Assembly (NCBI RefSeq): GCF_010725485.1
Contig: NZ_AP022598.1
Location: 2,232,001-2,296,000, forward strand
DNA length: 64,000 nt
Source of the DNA: Mycolicibacterium parafortuitum
Lineage (GTDB): Bacteria; Actinomycetota; Actinomycetes; Mycobacteriales; Mycobacteriaceae
Reading direction: 5' to 3'
The notes below the pieces were generated by a model. The model was not told the origin of the DNA and did not search any database. It saw only the letters and a program-made list of their open reading frames with translations. Shown here in pieces: positions 18,048-27,682 of this stretch (positions within the stretch are counted from its first letter, which is position 1; every line of letters starts with the position of its first letter). Both the position numbers and the translations under genes were made by a program.

Positions 18048-18890
18048 ATGAGTTACGACGCGACCGTCCGGCTCCGCCGTATGCTGCGGGTGTTCCCCCG
18101 CCTCGTCGACAGCGTCGGCGAGCAGGCACTGTTCTTCGGCGAGACGTTCCGGTACGTCCCCAACGCGGCGACCCGGTACCGCAAGGAGACGATCCGGCTC
18201 ATCGCCGAAATGTCCATGGGTACCGGCGCGCTGGTGATGATCGGCGGCACCGTCGGTGTCGCGGCGTTCATGACGCTGGCCTCCGGCGGCGTGATCGCCG
18301 TGCAGGGCTATTCATCGCTCGGCAACATCGGCATCGAGGCGCTCACCGGATTCCTGTCGGCGTTCTTGAACGTGCGCATCGTCGCGCCGGTGATCGCCGG
18401 TATCGCGCTCGCCGCGACCATCGGCGCGGGTGCGACCGCGCAGTTGGGCGCGATGCGGGTCGCCGAGGAGATCGATGCCGTGGAATCGATGGCAGTACAC
18501 GCGGTTTCGTATCTGGTGTCGACCCGGCTGATCGCCGGGCTGATCGCGATCGTGCCGCTGTACGCGCTGTCGGTGCTCGCGGCGTTCTTCGCCGCCCGCT
18601 TCACCACGGTGTACATCAACGGCCAGTCGGGCGGCCTGTACGACCATTACTTCAACACGTTCCTGATCCCGAGCGACCTGTTGTGGTCGTTCCTGCAGGC
18701 GATCGTGATGGCGATCGCGGTGATGCTGGTGCACACGTACTACGGCTACAACGCCTCGGGTGGACCCGTCGGCGTCGGCATCGCCGTCGGACAGGCCGTG
18801 CGCACCTCCCTGATCGTCGTGGTCACGATCGTGCTGTTCATCTCGCTCGCCGTTTACGGCGCGTCGGGCAACTTCAACCTCTCCGGATAA
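18048..18890 (+). CDS. yrbE4B: YrbE4B, Mce4 permease subunit
   Basis: Second MlaE-family permease, 280 residues, heterodimer partner of YrbE4A. The conserved AEEIDAVESMAVHAVSYLVSTR segment near residue 140 is the counterpart of the EEIDAMRVLG region in YrbE4A. The opening RLRRMLRVFPRLVDSVGEQALFFGET is typical for YrbEB proteins. The ATG start is two bases after the upstream stop, so the two permeases are made together in the cytoplasmic membrane. Confidence 0.94.
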   Translation: MSYDATVRLRRMLRVFPRLVDSVGEQALFFGETFRYVPNAATRYRKETIRLIAEMSMGTGALVMIGGTVGVAAFMTLASGGVIAVQGYSSLGNIGIEALTGFLSAFLNVRIVAPVIAGIALAATIGAGATAQLGAMRVAEEIDAVESMAVHAVSYLVSTRLIAGLIAIVPLYALSVLAAFFAARFTTVYINGQSGGLYDHYFNTFLIPSDLLWSFLQAIVMAIAVMLVHTYYGYNASGGPVGVGIAVGQAVRTSLIVVVTIVLFISLAVYGASGNFNLSG

Positions 18891-18902
18891 GGACGCAACA
18901 CG

Positions 18903-20105
18903 ATGGCCGACGGTGACGCCAAGCGCAGCCATGTGAGGATCGCTGCGGCGATCCTCGCTGCGCTGGTTCTTGCCGCGGTGGTGTTCACCTACCTGTCCTA
19001 CACCGCCGCGTTCACCCCCACCGACAAGGTCACCGTGCTGTCCCCGCGGGCCGGCTTGGTGATGGATGCCGATGCCAAGGTGAAGTACCGCGGGATCCAG
19101 GTCGGCAAGGTCGAGTCGATCGAATACGCGGGCAACGGGGCCAAGTTGACGCTGGCGATCAACCGTGACGATATGCGCTACATCCCCGAGAACGCTCCCG
19201 TGCGTATCGGTGGCACCACGATCTTCGGCGCGAAGTCGGTGGAGTTCCTGCCGCCCGAGCGCCCCAGCGGCGAGAGGCTGCGCCCGGGCGCGGAGGTCAC
19301 CTCCGACTTCGTGCAGCTCGAGGTCAACACGCTGTTCCAGAGCCTGACCGACCTGCTGGACAAGATCGATCCGATCAACCTCAACGCGACCCTGTCCGCG
19401 ATCGGGGAGGGCATGCGCGGGCACGGCGACGACGTCGGGGCGCTGCTGTCCGGTCTGAATTACTACGTGAGCCAACTCAATCCGAAGCTACCGGCGCTGC
19501 AGGAGGACCTGCGCCGCACCGCGGTGGTCGCCGACATCTACGCCGACGCCGGACCGGACCTGGTGCGCGTGCTCGAGAACGCGCCGGCGATCAGCAAGAC
19601 GATCGTCGACGAGCGGGACAACCTGAACGCCGCGCTGCTCGCGGCAACGGGTCTGGCCAACAACGGCACCGCGACGCTGGAGCCCGGCGCCGACGACTAC
19701 ATCGCCGCGGTGCAGCGGCTGCGCGCACCGTTGAAGGTGGCCGGTGAGTACTCCCCGGTGATCGGCTGCACGCTGAAGGGCACCGCGAACGCGATCGACC
19801 GGTTCGCCCCGATCATCGGCGGTATCCGTCCGGGCCTGTTCGTGTCGTCGAACTTCCTTCCGGGTTCGCCGGCGTACACGTACCCGGAGAGCCTGCCGAT
19901 CGTCAACGCCTCCGGCGGCCCGAACTGCCGTGGCCTTCCTGACGTCCCGAGCAAGCAGTACGGCGGCTCCTGGTATCACACGCCGTTCCTCGTCACCGAC
20001 AACGCCTATGTGCCGTACCAGCCGAACACCGAGCTCCAGTTCGACGCACCGTCGACACTGCAGTTCCTGTTCAACGGCGCGTTCGCGGAAAGGGACGACT
20101 TCTGA
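18903..20105 (+). CDS. mce4A: Mce4A, sterol-import Mce protein
   Basis: A 400-residue Mce protein: one N-terminal membrane anchor (about residues 12-34), the MlaD/Mce domain beginning near KVTVLSPRAGLVMDADAKV with the signature VKYRGIQVGKVESIEYAG, and a long helical Mce4-type region that would contribute to the periplasm-spanning tube. The mce4 locus imports cholesterol and related sterols. The ATG at 18903 follows AAGGACG. Its stop overlaps the ATG of a 21-codon micro-ORF, unlike the direct overlap typical of mce genes. Confidence 0.94.
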   Translation: MADGDAKRSHVRIAAAILAALVLAAVVFTYLSYTAAFTPTDKVTVLSPRAGLVMDADAKVKYRGIQVGKVESIEYAGNGAKLTLAINRDDMRYIPENAPVRIGGTTIFGAKSVEFLPPERPSGERLRPGAEVTSDFVQLEVNTLFQSLTDLLDKIDPINLNATLSAIGEGMRGHGDDVGALLSGLNYYVSQLNPKLPALQEDLRRTAVVADIYADAGPDLVRVLENAPAISKTIVDERDNLNAALLAATGLANNGTATLEPGADDYIAAVQRLRAPLKVAGEYSPVIGCTLKGTANAIDRFAPIIGGIRPGLFVSSNFLPGSPAYTYPESLPIVNASGGPNCRGLPDVPSKQYGGSWYHTPFLVTDNAYVPYQPNTELQFDAPSTLQFLFNGAFAERDDF

Positions 20106-20170
20106 TGAGCATCTTGCGCTGCGATGAGCGCTTGCGCGAAGAGCCGTTGCTGAAGAAGCGAGGCTTCTGA
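20105..20170 (+). CDS. Micro-ORF (21 residues) linking mce4A and mce4B
   Basis: An ATG at 20105 overlaps the mce4A stop by one base (TGATG), and its own TGA overlaps the mce4B ATG in the same way. The peptide is MSILRCDERLREEPLLKKRG followed by F. It contains the repeated 20 bases shared with the kstD-like gene. No function is known. It may simply carry ribosomes across a short insertion in the operon and so preserve coupling. Confidence 0.45.
   Translation: MSILRCDERLREEPLLKKRGF
20123..20142 (+). repeat. Copy of a short repeat between mce4A and mce4B
   Basis: GATGAGCGCTTGCGCGAAGA, identical to 10054-10073 on the minus strand and 17/20 identical to each phoR repeat core. It contains the palindromic core GCGCTTGCGC with one mismatch. 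It fills part of an otherwise unusual 64-bp gap between two mce genes. Confidence 0.8.
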
Positions 20171-21201
20171 TGAATCGCGACAGAAGAACCCTGATCAGCG
20201 TCAGCGTGTTCACCGTGGTGATGCTGGTGGTCGCCGCCGCGTTGATCGTCGTGTTCGGCGAGTTCCGGTTCGCGTCGGAGGACAAGTACCACGCCAAGTT
20301 CGAGAACGCGTCCCGCCTGAAGGCCGGCCAGGACGTCCGGATCGCCGGCGTGCCGGTCGGAACCGTCGAGGGGCTCAAACTCAATCCGGACAACTCCGTC
20401 GACGTCGAGTTCACCGTCAACGACCGCTACCAGCTGTACACCTCGACCAGAGCCGTGGTGCGCTACGAGAACCTGGTCGGTGACCGGTACCTCGAGATCA
20501 CCTCGGGCCCGGGCGATCTCGTGAAGCTGCCCAGCGGCGGCACCATCACCAACACCCAGCCCGCGCTGGACCTCGACGCCCTGCTCGGCGGGCTCAAGCC
20601 GGTGTTGAAGGGTCTCGACGGCGGGAAGGTCAACGAGATCAGCAACGCGGTGATCGAGCTGCTGCAGGGGGAGGGCGGCGCACTGTCGGCGATGCTGGCC
20701 AACACCAGCGCCTTCACCCAGAACCTCGCGGCCCGCGACCAGCTGATCGGCGACGTGATCACCAACCTCAACACCGTGCTGAGCACCGTCGACGAGAAGG
20801 GCGCCCAGTTCAACGCCAGCGTCGACCAGTTGCAGAAGCTGATCACCGGGCTCGCCGAGGGCCGTGACCCGATCGCCGGCGCGATCGGCCCGCTGGCCTC
20901 CGCCGAGAACGACCTGACCGAGATGCTGGAGACCTCACGCAGGCCGGTACAGGGCGTCATCGAGAACGTGCGGCCGTTCGCCCAGCGGATGGACGAGCGC
21001 AAGGCCGACGTGAACAAGGTCATCGAACCGCTCGCCGAGAACTACCTGCGGCTCAACGCGCTTGGCGCGTACGGCTCGTTCTTCAACATCTTCTACTGCT
21101 CGACACGGTTGAAGATCAACGGCCCGGCGGGAAGCGACATCCTGGTCCCGTTCGGCGGACCGCCGGATCCGAGCAAGGGGAGGTGTTCTGAAGATGGCTA
21201 G
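20170..21201 (+). CDS. mce4B: Mce4B, sterol-import Mce protein
   Basis: A 343-residue Mce protein with an N-terminal membrane segment (TLISVSVFTVVMLVVAAALI) and the Mce signature YHAKFENASRLKAGQDVRIAGVPVGTVEGL. The remainder is long amphipathic helix with many Asn/Gln/Ala positions, ending ILVPFGGPPDPSKGRCSEDG. The ATG is in a TGATG overlap with the preceding micro-ORF, and the gene overlaps mce4C by eight bases. It forms part of the hetero-oligomeric Mce4 needle. Confidence 0.94.
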   Translation: MNRDRRTLISVSVFTVVMLVVAAALIVVFGEFRFASEDKYHAKFENASRLKAGQDVRIAGVPVGTVEGLKLNPDNSVDVEFTVNDRYQLYTSTRAVVRYENLVGDRYLEITSGPGDLVKLPSGGTITNTQPALDLDALLGGLKPVLKGLDGGKVNEISNAVIELLQGEGGALSAMLANTSAFTQNLAARDQLIGDVITNLNTVLSTVDEKGAQFNASVDQLQKLITGLAEGRDPIAGAIGPLASAENDLTEMLETSRRPVQGVIENVRPFAQRMDERKADVNKVIEPLAENYLRLNALGAYGSFFNIFYCSTRLKINGPAGSDILVPFGGPPDPSKGRCSEDG

Positions 21202-22252
21202 AACCGACGACTCGAACCCGTTGCGCACCGGCATCTTCGGCATCGTCCTGGTCGCCTGCCTGGTGCTGGTGTCGTTCGGATACTCGAGCCTGCCGTTCTT
21301 CCCGCAGGGCAAGCCGTACGAGGCGTACTTCGCCGATGCCGGTGGCATCATCCCGGGCAACGAGGTCAACGTGTCCGGCATCGTCGTCGGCAAGGTCACC
21401 GACGTCGCGCTCGCCGGTGACGCGGCGAAGATCACCTTTACCGTCAACCGCGACGTCAAGGTCGGCGACCAGTCTCTGGTCGCGATCAAGACCGACACCG
21501 TGCTCGGCGAGAAATCGCTGGCAGTCACGCCGAAGGGCGGAGGGGACTCCACCGTCATCCCGCTGGGCCGCACCACCACGCCCTACACGTTGAACACCGC
21601 GCTGCAGGATCTCGGACAGAACGTCAGCGAGCTGGACAAGCCGAAGTTCGAGCAGGCGTTGCAGACGATCACCGATTCGCTGAAAGAGGCGACCCCGCAG
21701 CTGCGCTCGGCGCTCGACGGCGTCACGAGCCTGTCCCGCAGCCTCAACGCGCGCGACGAGGCGCTCGCTCAACTGCTCGGGCACGCCAAGAACGTGTCGG
21801 ACACGCTGGCGGAGCGCTCCGGTCAGGTCAACCAGCTGATCACCGACGGCAACCTGCTGTTCGCGGCCCTCGACGAGCGCCGCCAGGCATTGAGCAACCT
21901 GATCGCGGGCATCGACGACGTGTCGAAGCAGATCTCGGGGTTCGTCGCCGACAACAGGCGCGAGTTCAAGCCGGCCCTGGAGAAGCTGAACCTGGTGCTG
22001 GACAACCTGCTCGAACGTCGTGAGCACCTCAGCGAGGCGCTCAAGCGGCTGCCTGCCTACGCGACCGCGCTCGGCGAGGTCGTCGGATCGGGTCCTGGTT
22101 TCCAGATCAACCTGTACGGCCTGCCGCCCGCCCCGATCGCCGAAGTGCTGCTGGACACCTACTTCCAGCCGGGCAAGCTGCCTGACAGCCTGTCGGACAT
22201 GCTCCGTGGTTACATCTCGGAGCGGATGATCATCAGGCCGAAGTCACCATGA
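21194..22252 (+). CDS. mce4C: Mce4C, sterol-import Mce protein
   Basis: A 352-residue Mce protein: membrane anchor at about residues 10-30 (TGIFGIVLVACLVLVSFGYS), Mce domain with YFADAGGIIPGNEVNVSGIV, and helical region with the repeated LDERRQALSNLIAGIDDVS type segments typical of Mce4C. Overlaps mce4B and mce4D, so translation is coupled through the operon. Confidence 0.94.
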   Translation: MARTDDSNPLRTGIFGIVLVACLVLVSFGYSSLPFFPQGKPYEAYFADAGGIIPGNEVNVSGIVVGKVTDVALAGDAAKITFTVNRDVKVGDQSLVAIKTDTVLGEKSLAVTPKGGGDSTVIPLGRTTTPYTLNTALQDLGQNVSELDKPKFEQALQTITDSLKEATPQLRSALDGVTSLSRSLNARDEALAQLLGHAKNVSDTLAERSGQVNQLITDGNLLFAALDERRQALSNLIAGIDDVSKQISGFVADNRREFKPALEKLNLVLDNLLERREHLSEALKRLPAYATALGEVVGSGPGFQINLYGLPPAPIAEVLLDTYFQPGKLPDSLSDMLRGYISERMIIRPKSP

Positions 22253-23619
22253 CGCAGGAGAATTCGCTGAAGCGGAACCGATGGGTTCGTGCCGCGCTTG
22301 CCGCCGTGCTGGTTGTCACGCTGGCGGTCGGCGCGTACCTGGTGTGGCCCAACCGTGCCGGGCACAAGGTCGTCGCCTACTTCACCTCCGCGGTGGGGCT
22401 GTACCCGGGCGACGACGTCCGGGTGGTCGGCGTGCCGGTCGGCACCATCGACAAGATCGAACCCCGGGCCGGTGACGTCAAGATCACGATGACCATCGAC
22501 GGCGACGTGAAGGTGCCCGCCGAGGCCAAGGCGCTGGTGATCTCGCCGAACCTGGTGTCCGCCAGGTTCATTCAGCTGACGCCGGCGTTCACCGGCGGCG
22601 CGGCGATGGCCGACGGCGCGGAGATCGGACTGGACCGCACCGCGGTGCCGGTGGAGTGGGACGAGGTCAAGGAACAACTGACGGCGCTGAGCGCCCAGCT
22701 CGGACCGCACCAGGGTTCGGTGCAGGGCCCGCTGACCGAGGTCGTCAACCAGGCCGCCGACACCTTCGACGGCAACGGCGACAGCTTCCGCAACGCTCTG
22801 CGCGAGTTGTCGCAAACCGCCGGGCGCCTTGGTGATTCGCGCGCGGACCTGTTCGGCACCATCCGCAACCTTCAAGTGCTCGTCGACGCGCTGTCGAACA
22901 GCAACGAGCAGATCGTGCAGTTCTCCAACCATGTCGCCTCGGTGTCCCAGGTGCTGGCCGACGCGTCCAACGATCTCGACGTCACCCTCGGGACCCTGAA
23001 CCAGGCGCTGTCGGACGTGCGCGGTTTCCTCGGGGACAGCAACGAGGCGCTGATCGGACAGGTCAACCGGCTGACCGAGTTCACGAACCTGCTGACCGAG
23101 CACAGTGACGACATCGAGCAGATCCTGCACATCACGCCCAACGGCCTGAGCAACTTCTACAACATCTACAACCCCGCCCAGGGCACGGTCGGCGGGCTGC
23201 TGACGCTGCCGAACTTCGCGAACCCGGTGCAGTTCATCTGCGGCGGCACCTTCGACGCGGCCGCCACCCCCGACAACTACAAGAGGGCCGAGATCTGCCG
23301 TCAGCGGATGGGTCCCGTGTTCAAGCGCATCACGATGAACTATCCGCCGATCATGTTCCACCCGATCAACAGCATCACCGCCTACAAGGGGCAGATCATC
23401 TACGACACCCCTGAGACCGAGGCCAAGGCCAGAACGCCAGTGCCGTACCTGCAGTGGCAGAACGCCCCCGGCGTCACGCCCCCGAAGGTCGCACCGGATG
23501 CCGACCTGACCTCGCTGCTGGTCCCGACGCAGGGTCCGGAGACGTCCGCGTCGCACGCCGGCGGTCCCGAGCCCGATCCGGCACCCGTGGCGCCCGGACC
23601 GGCGGAGGCGGGCCGATGA
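22249..23619 (+). CDS. mce4D: Mce4D, sterol-import Mce protein
   Basis: A 456-residue Mce protein with an N-terminal anchor (RAALAAVLVVTLAVGAYLVW), the Mce domain (VAYFTSAVGLYPGDDVRVVG) and a helical tube region, followed by a conserved C-terminal domain with two cysteines (FICGGTF, EICRQRMG) and a Pro-rich tail. Starts in an ATGA overlap with mce4C and ends in an ATGA overlap with mce4E. Confidence 0.94.
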   Translation: MTQENSLKRNRWVRAALAAVLVVTLAVGAYLVWPNRAGHKVVAYFTSAVGLYPGDDVRVVGVPVGTIDKIEPRAGDVKITMTIDGDVKVPAEAKALVISPNLVSARFIQLTPAFTGGAAMADGAEIGLDRTAVPVEWDEVKEQLTALSAQLGPHQGSVQGPLTEVVNQAADTFDGNGDSFRNALRELSQTAGRLGDSRADLFGTIRNLQVLVDALSNSNEQIVQFSNHVASVSQVLADASNDLDVTLGTLNQALSDVRGFLGDSNEALIGQVNRLTEFTNLLTEHSDDIEQILHITPNGLSNFYNIYNPAQGTVGGLLTLPNFANPVQFICGGTFDAAATPDNYKRAEICRQRMGPVFKRITMNYPPIMFHPINSITAYKGQIIYDTPETEAKARTPVPYLQWQNAPGVTPPKVAPDADLTSLLVPTQGPETSASHAGGPEPDPAPVAPGPAEAGR

Positions 23620-24773
23620 TCCGCCGCGCCCTGGGACTGTCGTCGGTCGCTCTGCTGCTGACCGGATGCCAGTTCGGTGGTCTGAACTCGCTGAACATGC
23701 CCGGCACCGCCGGGCATGGCAGCGGCGGGTACAAGGTCAGCATCCAGTTGCCCGATGTCGCGACGCTGCCGCAGAACTCACCGGTGATGGTCGACGACGT
23801 CACGGTCGGAAGTGTGTCCGGAGTGGACGCCGTGCAGCGCCCCGACGGCACGTTCTTCGCCGAGCTGCAGCTGTCGCTGGACGGCAACGTCAAGCTGCCC
23901 GCCAACGTGATCGCGCGGGTGGCGCAGACCTCGCTGCTGGGTTCGCAGCACATCGAGCTCGCCGAACCCCTCGACGGCGGCAGCGGCGAACTGGCCGAAG
24001 GCGCACAGATCCCGATCGAGAACGTCGACAACTATCCGACCACCGAACAGGTGCTGTCGTCGCTCGGCGTCGTGGTCAACAAGGGCAATCTGGGTGCGCT
24101 GCAGGACATCACCGATGAGACCTACAACGCGGTCGCGGGCCGGACGGGCACGTTCGAAGGCCTGATCCCGCGGTTGGCGGAGCTGACCGCGTCACTGGAC
24201 CGCCAGACCAACGACATCATCGCCGCGGCCGACGGACTGAATCGCTTCGCCGGGATCCTCGCGGGCAGCAAGGACAGCCTGGGCCGCACGCTCGACACCT
24301 TGCCTGAGGCGCTGAAGGTGCTCAACGACAACCGCGCCCAACTCGTCGATGCGTTCGGCGCGCTGCGCAGCTTCGCCGAGGTGGCGTCGCGGGTGCTGCG
24401 GGAGACCAAGGACGATTTCGCCGCGGACTTCAAGGATCTGTTCCCGGTGCTCAAGGCGCTCAACGACAACGCCGACTTCTTCATCAAGGACCTTGAGTTC
24501 CTGCCGACTTTCCCGTTCCACTACAAGTACCTGCGCAACGCCGTGCGCGGTGACTACCTGAACGTGTACACCACGTTCGACCTGACCTTGCGACGCGTGG
24601 GTGAGTCGGTCTTCACCACCTCGCTGGGTCTGGACCCGAACATGAAGCGCATCAGCGAGGTCGTCAATCCTCCTGACTTCCTCACCGGTGCGATGGCCAA
24701 CCTCTCCGGGCAGGCGGCCGATCCGTTCAAGATCCCGCCGGGCACCGCGACGCAACACGAGGGGGCGCCGTAA
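23616..24773 (+). CDS. mce4E: Mce4E lipoprotein (LprN)
   Basis: The lipoprotein member of the Mce set, 385 residues. The signal peptide MIRRALGLSSVALLLTGC carries a lipobox LLTGC, so Cys18 should be lipidated and anchor the protein externally. The Mce domain reads VSIQLPDVATLPQNSPVMVD. The ATG at 23616 is chosen because it gives the lipoprotein signal and overlaps the mce4D stop; a longer upstream frame lacks any signal sequence. The stop TAA overlaps the mce4F ATG (TAATG). Confidence 0.94.
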   Translation: MIRRALGLSSVALLLTGCQFGGLNSLNMPGTAGHGSGGYKVSIQLPDVATLPQNSPVMVDDVTVGSVSGVDAVQRPDGTFFAELQLSLDGNVKLPANVIARVAQTSLLGSQHIELAEPLDGGSGELAEGAQIPIENVDNYPTTEQVLSSLGVVVNKGNLGALQDITDETYNAVAGRTGTFEGLIPRLAELTASLDRQTNDIIAAADGLNRFAGILAGSKDSLGRTLDTLPEALKVLNDNRAQLVDAFGALRSFAEVASRVLRETKDDFAADFKDLFPVLKALNDNADFFIKDLEFLPTFPFHYKYLRNAVRGDYLNVYTTFDLTLRRVGESVFTTSLGLDPNMKRISEVVNPPDFLTGAMANLSGQAADPFKIPPGTATQHEGAP

Positions 24774-26473
24774 TGCTGACCCGTCTGACCCGCATCCAGC
24801 TGATGATCTTCGCGATCGTCACGGTGCTCAGCGTCGGCGCGGTGTCGCTGTTCTACCTGCGCGTGCCGTCGGCCGTCGGGATCGGCGCCTACGACGTGAC
24901 CGCCAACTTCGAGGCGGGCGGCGGCCTGTACCAGAACGCCAACGTGACCTACCGCGGCGTGACGATCGGTCACGTCACGTCGGTGGGCCTGTCGGACACC
25001 GGCGTCGTCGCGCACATGCAGTTGAACAGCGGTACACCGGTTCCGGAGAACGTCACCGCGACGGTCAAGAGCGTGTCGGCGATCGGCGAGCAGTACGTCG
25101 ACCTGGTGCCGCCCGAGGACGCGTCCGAGACGATGCTGCGCAACGGATCCGACATCACCGTGGACCGCACCGCGATCGGCCAGGACGTCGCCGGCCTGCT
25201 GCAGGAGGCCGAGAACCTGGTCCAGAGCGTCACCGACAGCCGGTTGCAGGACCTGCTCGGCGAGACGTTCAAGGCGTTCAACGGCTCCGGCCCGGAACTG
25301 GCCCGTCTGATCCAGTCGTCGAGGTTGCTCGTCGACGAGGCCAACGCGAACTACGACGAGGTCTCGCAGCTGATCGACCAGGCCGGTCCGTTCCTGCAGG
25401 CCCAGATCCGCAGCGGCGACGACATCCGTTCGCTCGCCGAGGGGTTGGGCAGGCTGACCACCGAGGTGGCCAACGCCGATCCGCAGTTGCGCACCACGCT
25501 GCAGACGGTGCCCGGCACCGCCGAGGTCGCCAATGAGACGTTCGACGGCATCCGGCCGTCATTCCCGATGTTGGCGGCGAACCTGGCCAACTTCGGCCGG
25601 ATCGGGGTGATCTACAACAAGTCCCTCGAGCACGCCCTGGTGGTGTTCCCCGCGCTGCTGGCCGCACTGAACACCGTGGCGGGCGGCGTGCCGACCGATG
25701 AGGGCGGCAAGCTGGACTTCAAGATCCACCTGCAGGATCCGCCGCCATGCGCGACCGGCTTCGTCCCGGCGACCCAGATCCGCTCCCCGGCCGACACCAC
25801 GCTGCGTGAACTGCCCACCGACCTGTACTGCAAGGTGCCGCAGAACGACCCGAGCGTCGTGCGCGGGGCGCGCAACTACCCGTGCCAGGAGTTCCCGGGC
25901 AAGCGGGCGCCGACCGTCCAACTCTGCCGCGATCCCCGCGGGTATGTGCCGCTGGGCAACAACCCGTGGCGCGGTCCGCCGGTCCCGCCCGGTACGCCGA
26001 TCGAGGATGGCCGGAACATCCTGCCGCCCAACAAGTTCCCGATGATCCCGCCGCAGGTCGATCCGGATCCGGGTCCGCCCGCGGTGCAGCTGCCGCCGGG
26101 GGTGGCGCCAGGGCCCGGTCCTGCGCCGCACGCACCGTTCCCGCTGCCGGTCCCGCCCGCCGACGGTCCGCCGCCACCTCCGTGGCCGTACTTCTCGCCG
26201 CCGGATCAGGTGGTGCCGCCGTACGGCCGGCCCCCGCTGGCGCCGCCCGCGCCCGCGCCCGCACCGCCTGTGCCCGCGCCCGCGCCACCCGCCGGAGGTG
26301 CGCCGCTGCCGGCGGAGGCCCCCTTGGCCAGTTCGACATCGGTGGCGACCTACGATCGGAACGGCAAGTTCGTCGACCCGGCAGGTGGAGTCGGCGTGTA
26401 CGCGCCCGGTTCCGACAAGCTGGCGCCTGCGGAGAACTGGGTCGATCTGATGTTGGCGCCGAAGCAGGTGTAG
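24773..26473 (+). CDS. mce4F: Mce4F, sterol-import Mce protein with Pro-rich tail
   Basis: A 566-residue Mce protein: short N-terminal anchor (RIQLMIFAIVTVLSVGAVSL), Mce domain (DVTANFEAGGGLYQNANVTY) and helical region, then from about residue 400 a Pro/Ala-rich tail rich in PAPAPPVP-type runs. Proline-rich tails are known in Mce F proteins and may reach through the cell wall. It closes the mce4A-F series and is followed after three bases by mam4A. Confidence 0.94.
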   Translation: MLTRLTRIQLMIFAIVTVLSVGAVSLFYLRVPSAVGIGAYDVTANFEAGGGLYQNANVTYRGVTIGHVTSVGLSDTGVVAHMQLNSGTPVPENVTATVKSVSAIGEQYVDLVPPEDASETMLRNGSDITVDRTAIGQDVAGLLQEAENLVQSVTDSRLQDLLGETFKAFNGSGPELARLIQSSRLLVDEANANYDEVSQLIDQAGPFLQAQIRSGDDIRSLAEGLGRLTTEVANADPQLRTTLQTVPGTAEVANETFDGIRPSFPMLAANLANFGRIGVIYNKSLEHALVVFPALLAALNTVAGGVPTDEGGKLDFKIHLQDPPPCATGFVPATQIRSPADTTLRELPTDLYCKVPQNDPSVVRGARNYPCQEFPGKRAPTVQLCRDPRGYVPLGNNPWRGPPVPPGTPIEDGRNILPPNKFPMIPPQVDPDPGPPAVQLPPGVAPGPGPAPHAPFPLPVPPADGPPPPPWPYFSPPDQVVPPYGRPPLAPPAPAPAPPVPAPAPPAGGAPLPAEAPLASSTSVATYDRNGKFVDPAGGVGVYAPGSDKLAPAENWVDLMLAPKQV

Positions 26474-26476
26474 GTA

Positions 26477-27154
26477 GTGCAAGAGTCTGTTCAGCCCCCC
26501 AAGCGGGAGCGTCGCCGCGCGTCGCGTGCCGCGGGTCCGGCCAAGCTCGAGGCGACCCCGGTACCGACCGGGGTCAGCATCGAGGTGCCCCAGCCGGTGC
26601 GCCGGGTCTCGCCGGTGGGCCCTCCGCCGCGGCGGCAGCCGAACCGGCGCCTGGTGGCGATCGCGTCGATCGCGGTCACGTTCGTCGCGGTCGTCGCCCT
26701 CGTCGCGGCGGTGATGGTGATGCTGGATCAGCAGCGCAGCATCGAGGCCAAGCAGGACCGTGAGCGCCGCTTCGTCGACACCGCGGCGCAGTCGGTGGTC
26801 AACATGTTCAGCTACACCCAGAACACCATCGACGAGAGCGTGAACCGGTTCGTCGACGGCACCAGCGGCCCGCTGCGCGCGATGATGACGCAGGACGGCA
26901 ATGTCGAGAACCTCAAGCTGCTGTTCCGCGACACCAATGCCTCCTCGGAAGCGGTGGTCAACGGCGCCGCTCTGGAGAAGATCGACGAGATCGCGGACAA
27001 CGCGGCCGTTCTGGTGTCGGTGCGGGTGACCGTCACCGACCTCGACGGCAACAACGCACCGTCGGAGCCCTACCGCATGCGGGTGATCGTCCACGAGGAC
27101 GACAACGGTCACATGACGGCATACGACCTCAAATACCCCGACGGGGGCAACTGA
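26477..27154 (+). CDS. mam4A: Mce-associated membrane protein Mam4A
   Basis: A 225-residue Mce-associated protein with a basic Pro-rich cytoplasmic N-terminus, one membrane segment near residues 55-78 (LVAIASIAVTFVAVVALVAA) and an extracytoplasmic NTF2-like domain. It matches Rv3493c, the first mam gene after mce4F. Such proteins are thought to stabilise the transporter complex. GTG start at 26477; the stop overlaps the mam4B ATG (TGATG). Confidence 0.88.
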   Translation: MQESVQPPKRERRRASRAAGPAKLEATPVPTGVSIEVPQPVRRVSPVGPPPRRQPNRRLVAIASIAVTFVAVVALVAAVMVMLDQQRSIEAKQDRERRFVDTAAQSVVNMFSYTQNTIDESVNRFVDGTSGPLRAMMTQDGNVENLKLLFRDTNASSEAVVNGAALEKIDEIADNAAVLVSVRVTVTDLDGNNAPSEPYRMRVIVHEDDNGHMTAYDLKYPDGGN

Positions 27155-27648
27155 TGACCGGGTGGCGCGGCAGGCTGATCGGGTCCCTCGCGGTGGTACT
27201 GGCCGCAGGGTTCGTCGCGCTGTCCGCGGTCGGCGGCTGGCTGTATTGGACCCGGGTGCAACTCGACGGTGAGGAGCAGGCGCGGGCGGAACTGCCGACG
27301 CTGGCCTCCGAACAGATCCCGCGGGTGTTCGGATTCGACTACCAGACGGTGGAACGCAATTTCGCCGAGGTGTACCCGATGCTGACCCCGGAGTACCGGC
27401 AGGAGTTCGAGGACCGGGTCACCAACGAGATCATCCCGCAGGCCAGGGACCGTCAGCTGATCAGCCAGGCGCATACCGTCGGCACCGGTGTCCTTGACGC
27501 GCACCGTACTTCGGCGTCGGTGATGGTGTATATGAACCGCACGGTGACCGACAAGTCCAAGGAGTCGGTCTACGACGGCAGCAGACTGCGTGTCGACTAC
27601 AAGAAGGTCGACGGCAAATGGCTGATCGCCTACATCACCCCCATCTAG
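27154..27648 (+). CDS. mam4B: Mce-associated membrane protein Mam4B
   Basis: A 164-residue protein with an N-terminal membrane helix (LIGSLAVVLAAGFVALSAVG) and a small exported domain resembling Mam4A, matching Rv3492c. It is the last gene of the mce4 operon; 34 bases downstream lies a GC hairpin just before the next start. It probably supports Mce4 complex assembly. Confidence 0.88.
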   Translation: MTGWRGRLIGSLAVVLAAGFVALSAVGGWLYWTRVQLDGEEQARAELPTLASEQIPRVFGFDYQTVERNFAEVYPMLTPEYRQEFEDRVTNEIIPQARDRQLISQAHTVGTGVLDAHRTSASVMVYMNRTVTDKSKESVYDGSRLRVDYKKVDGKWLIAYITPI

Positions 27649-27682
27649 ACCCTCTACCCGAATCACCCGGTCTGAGTTCACC

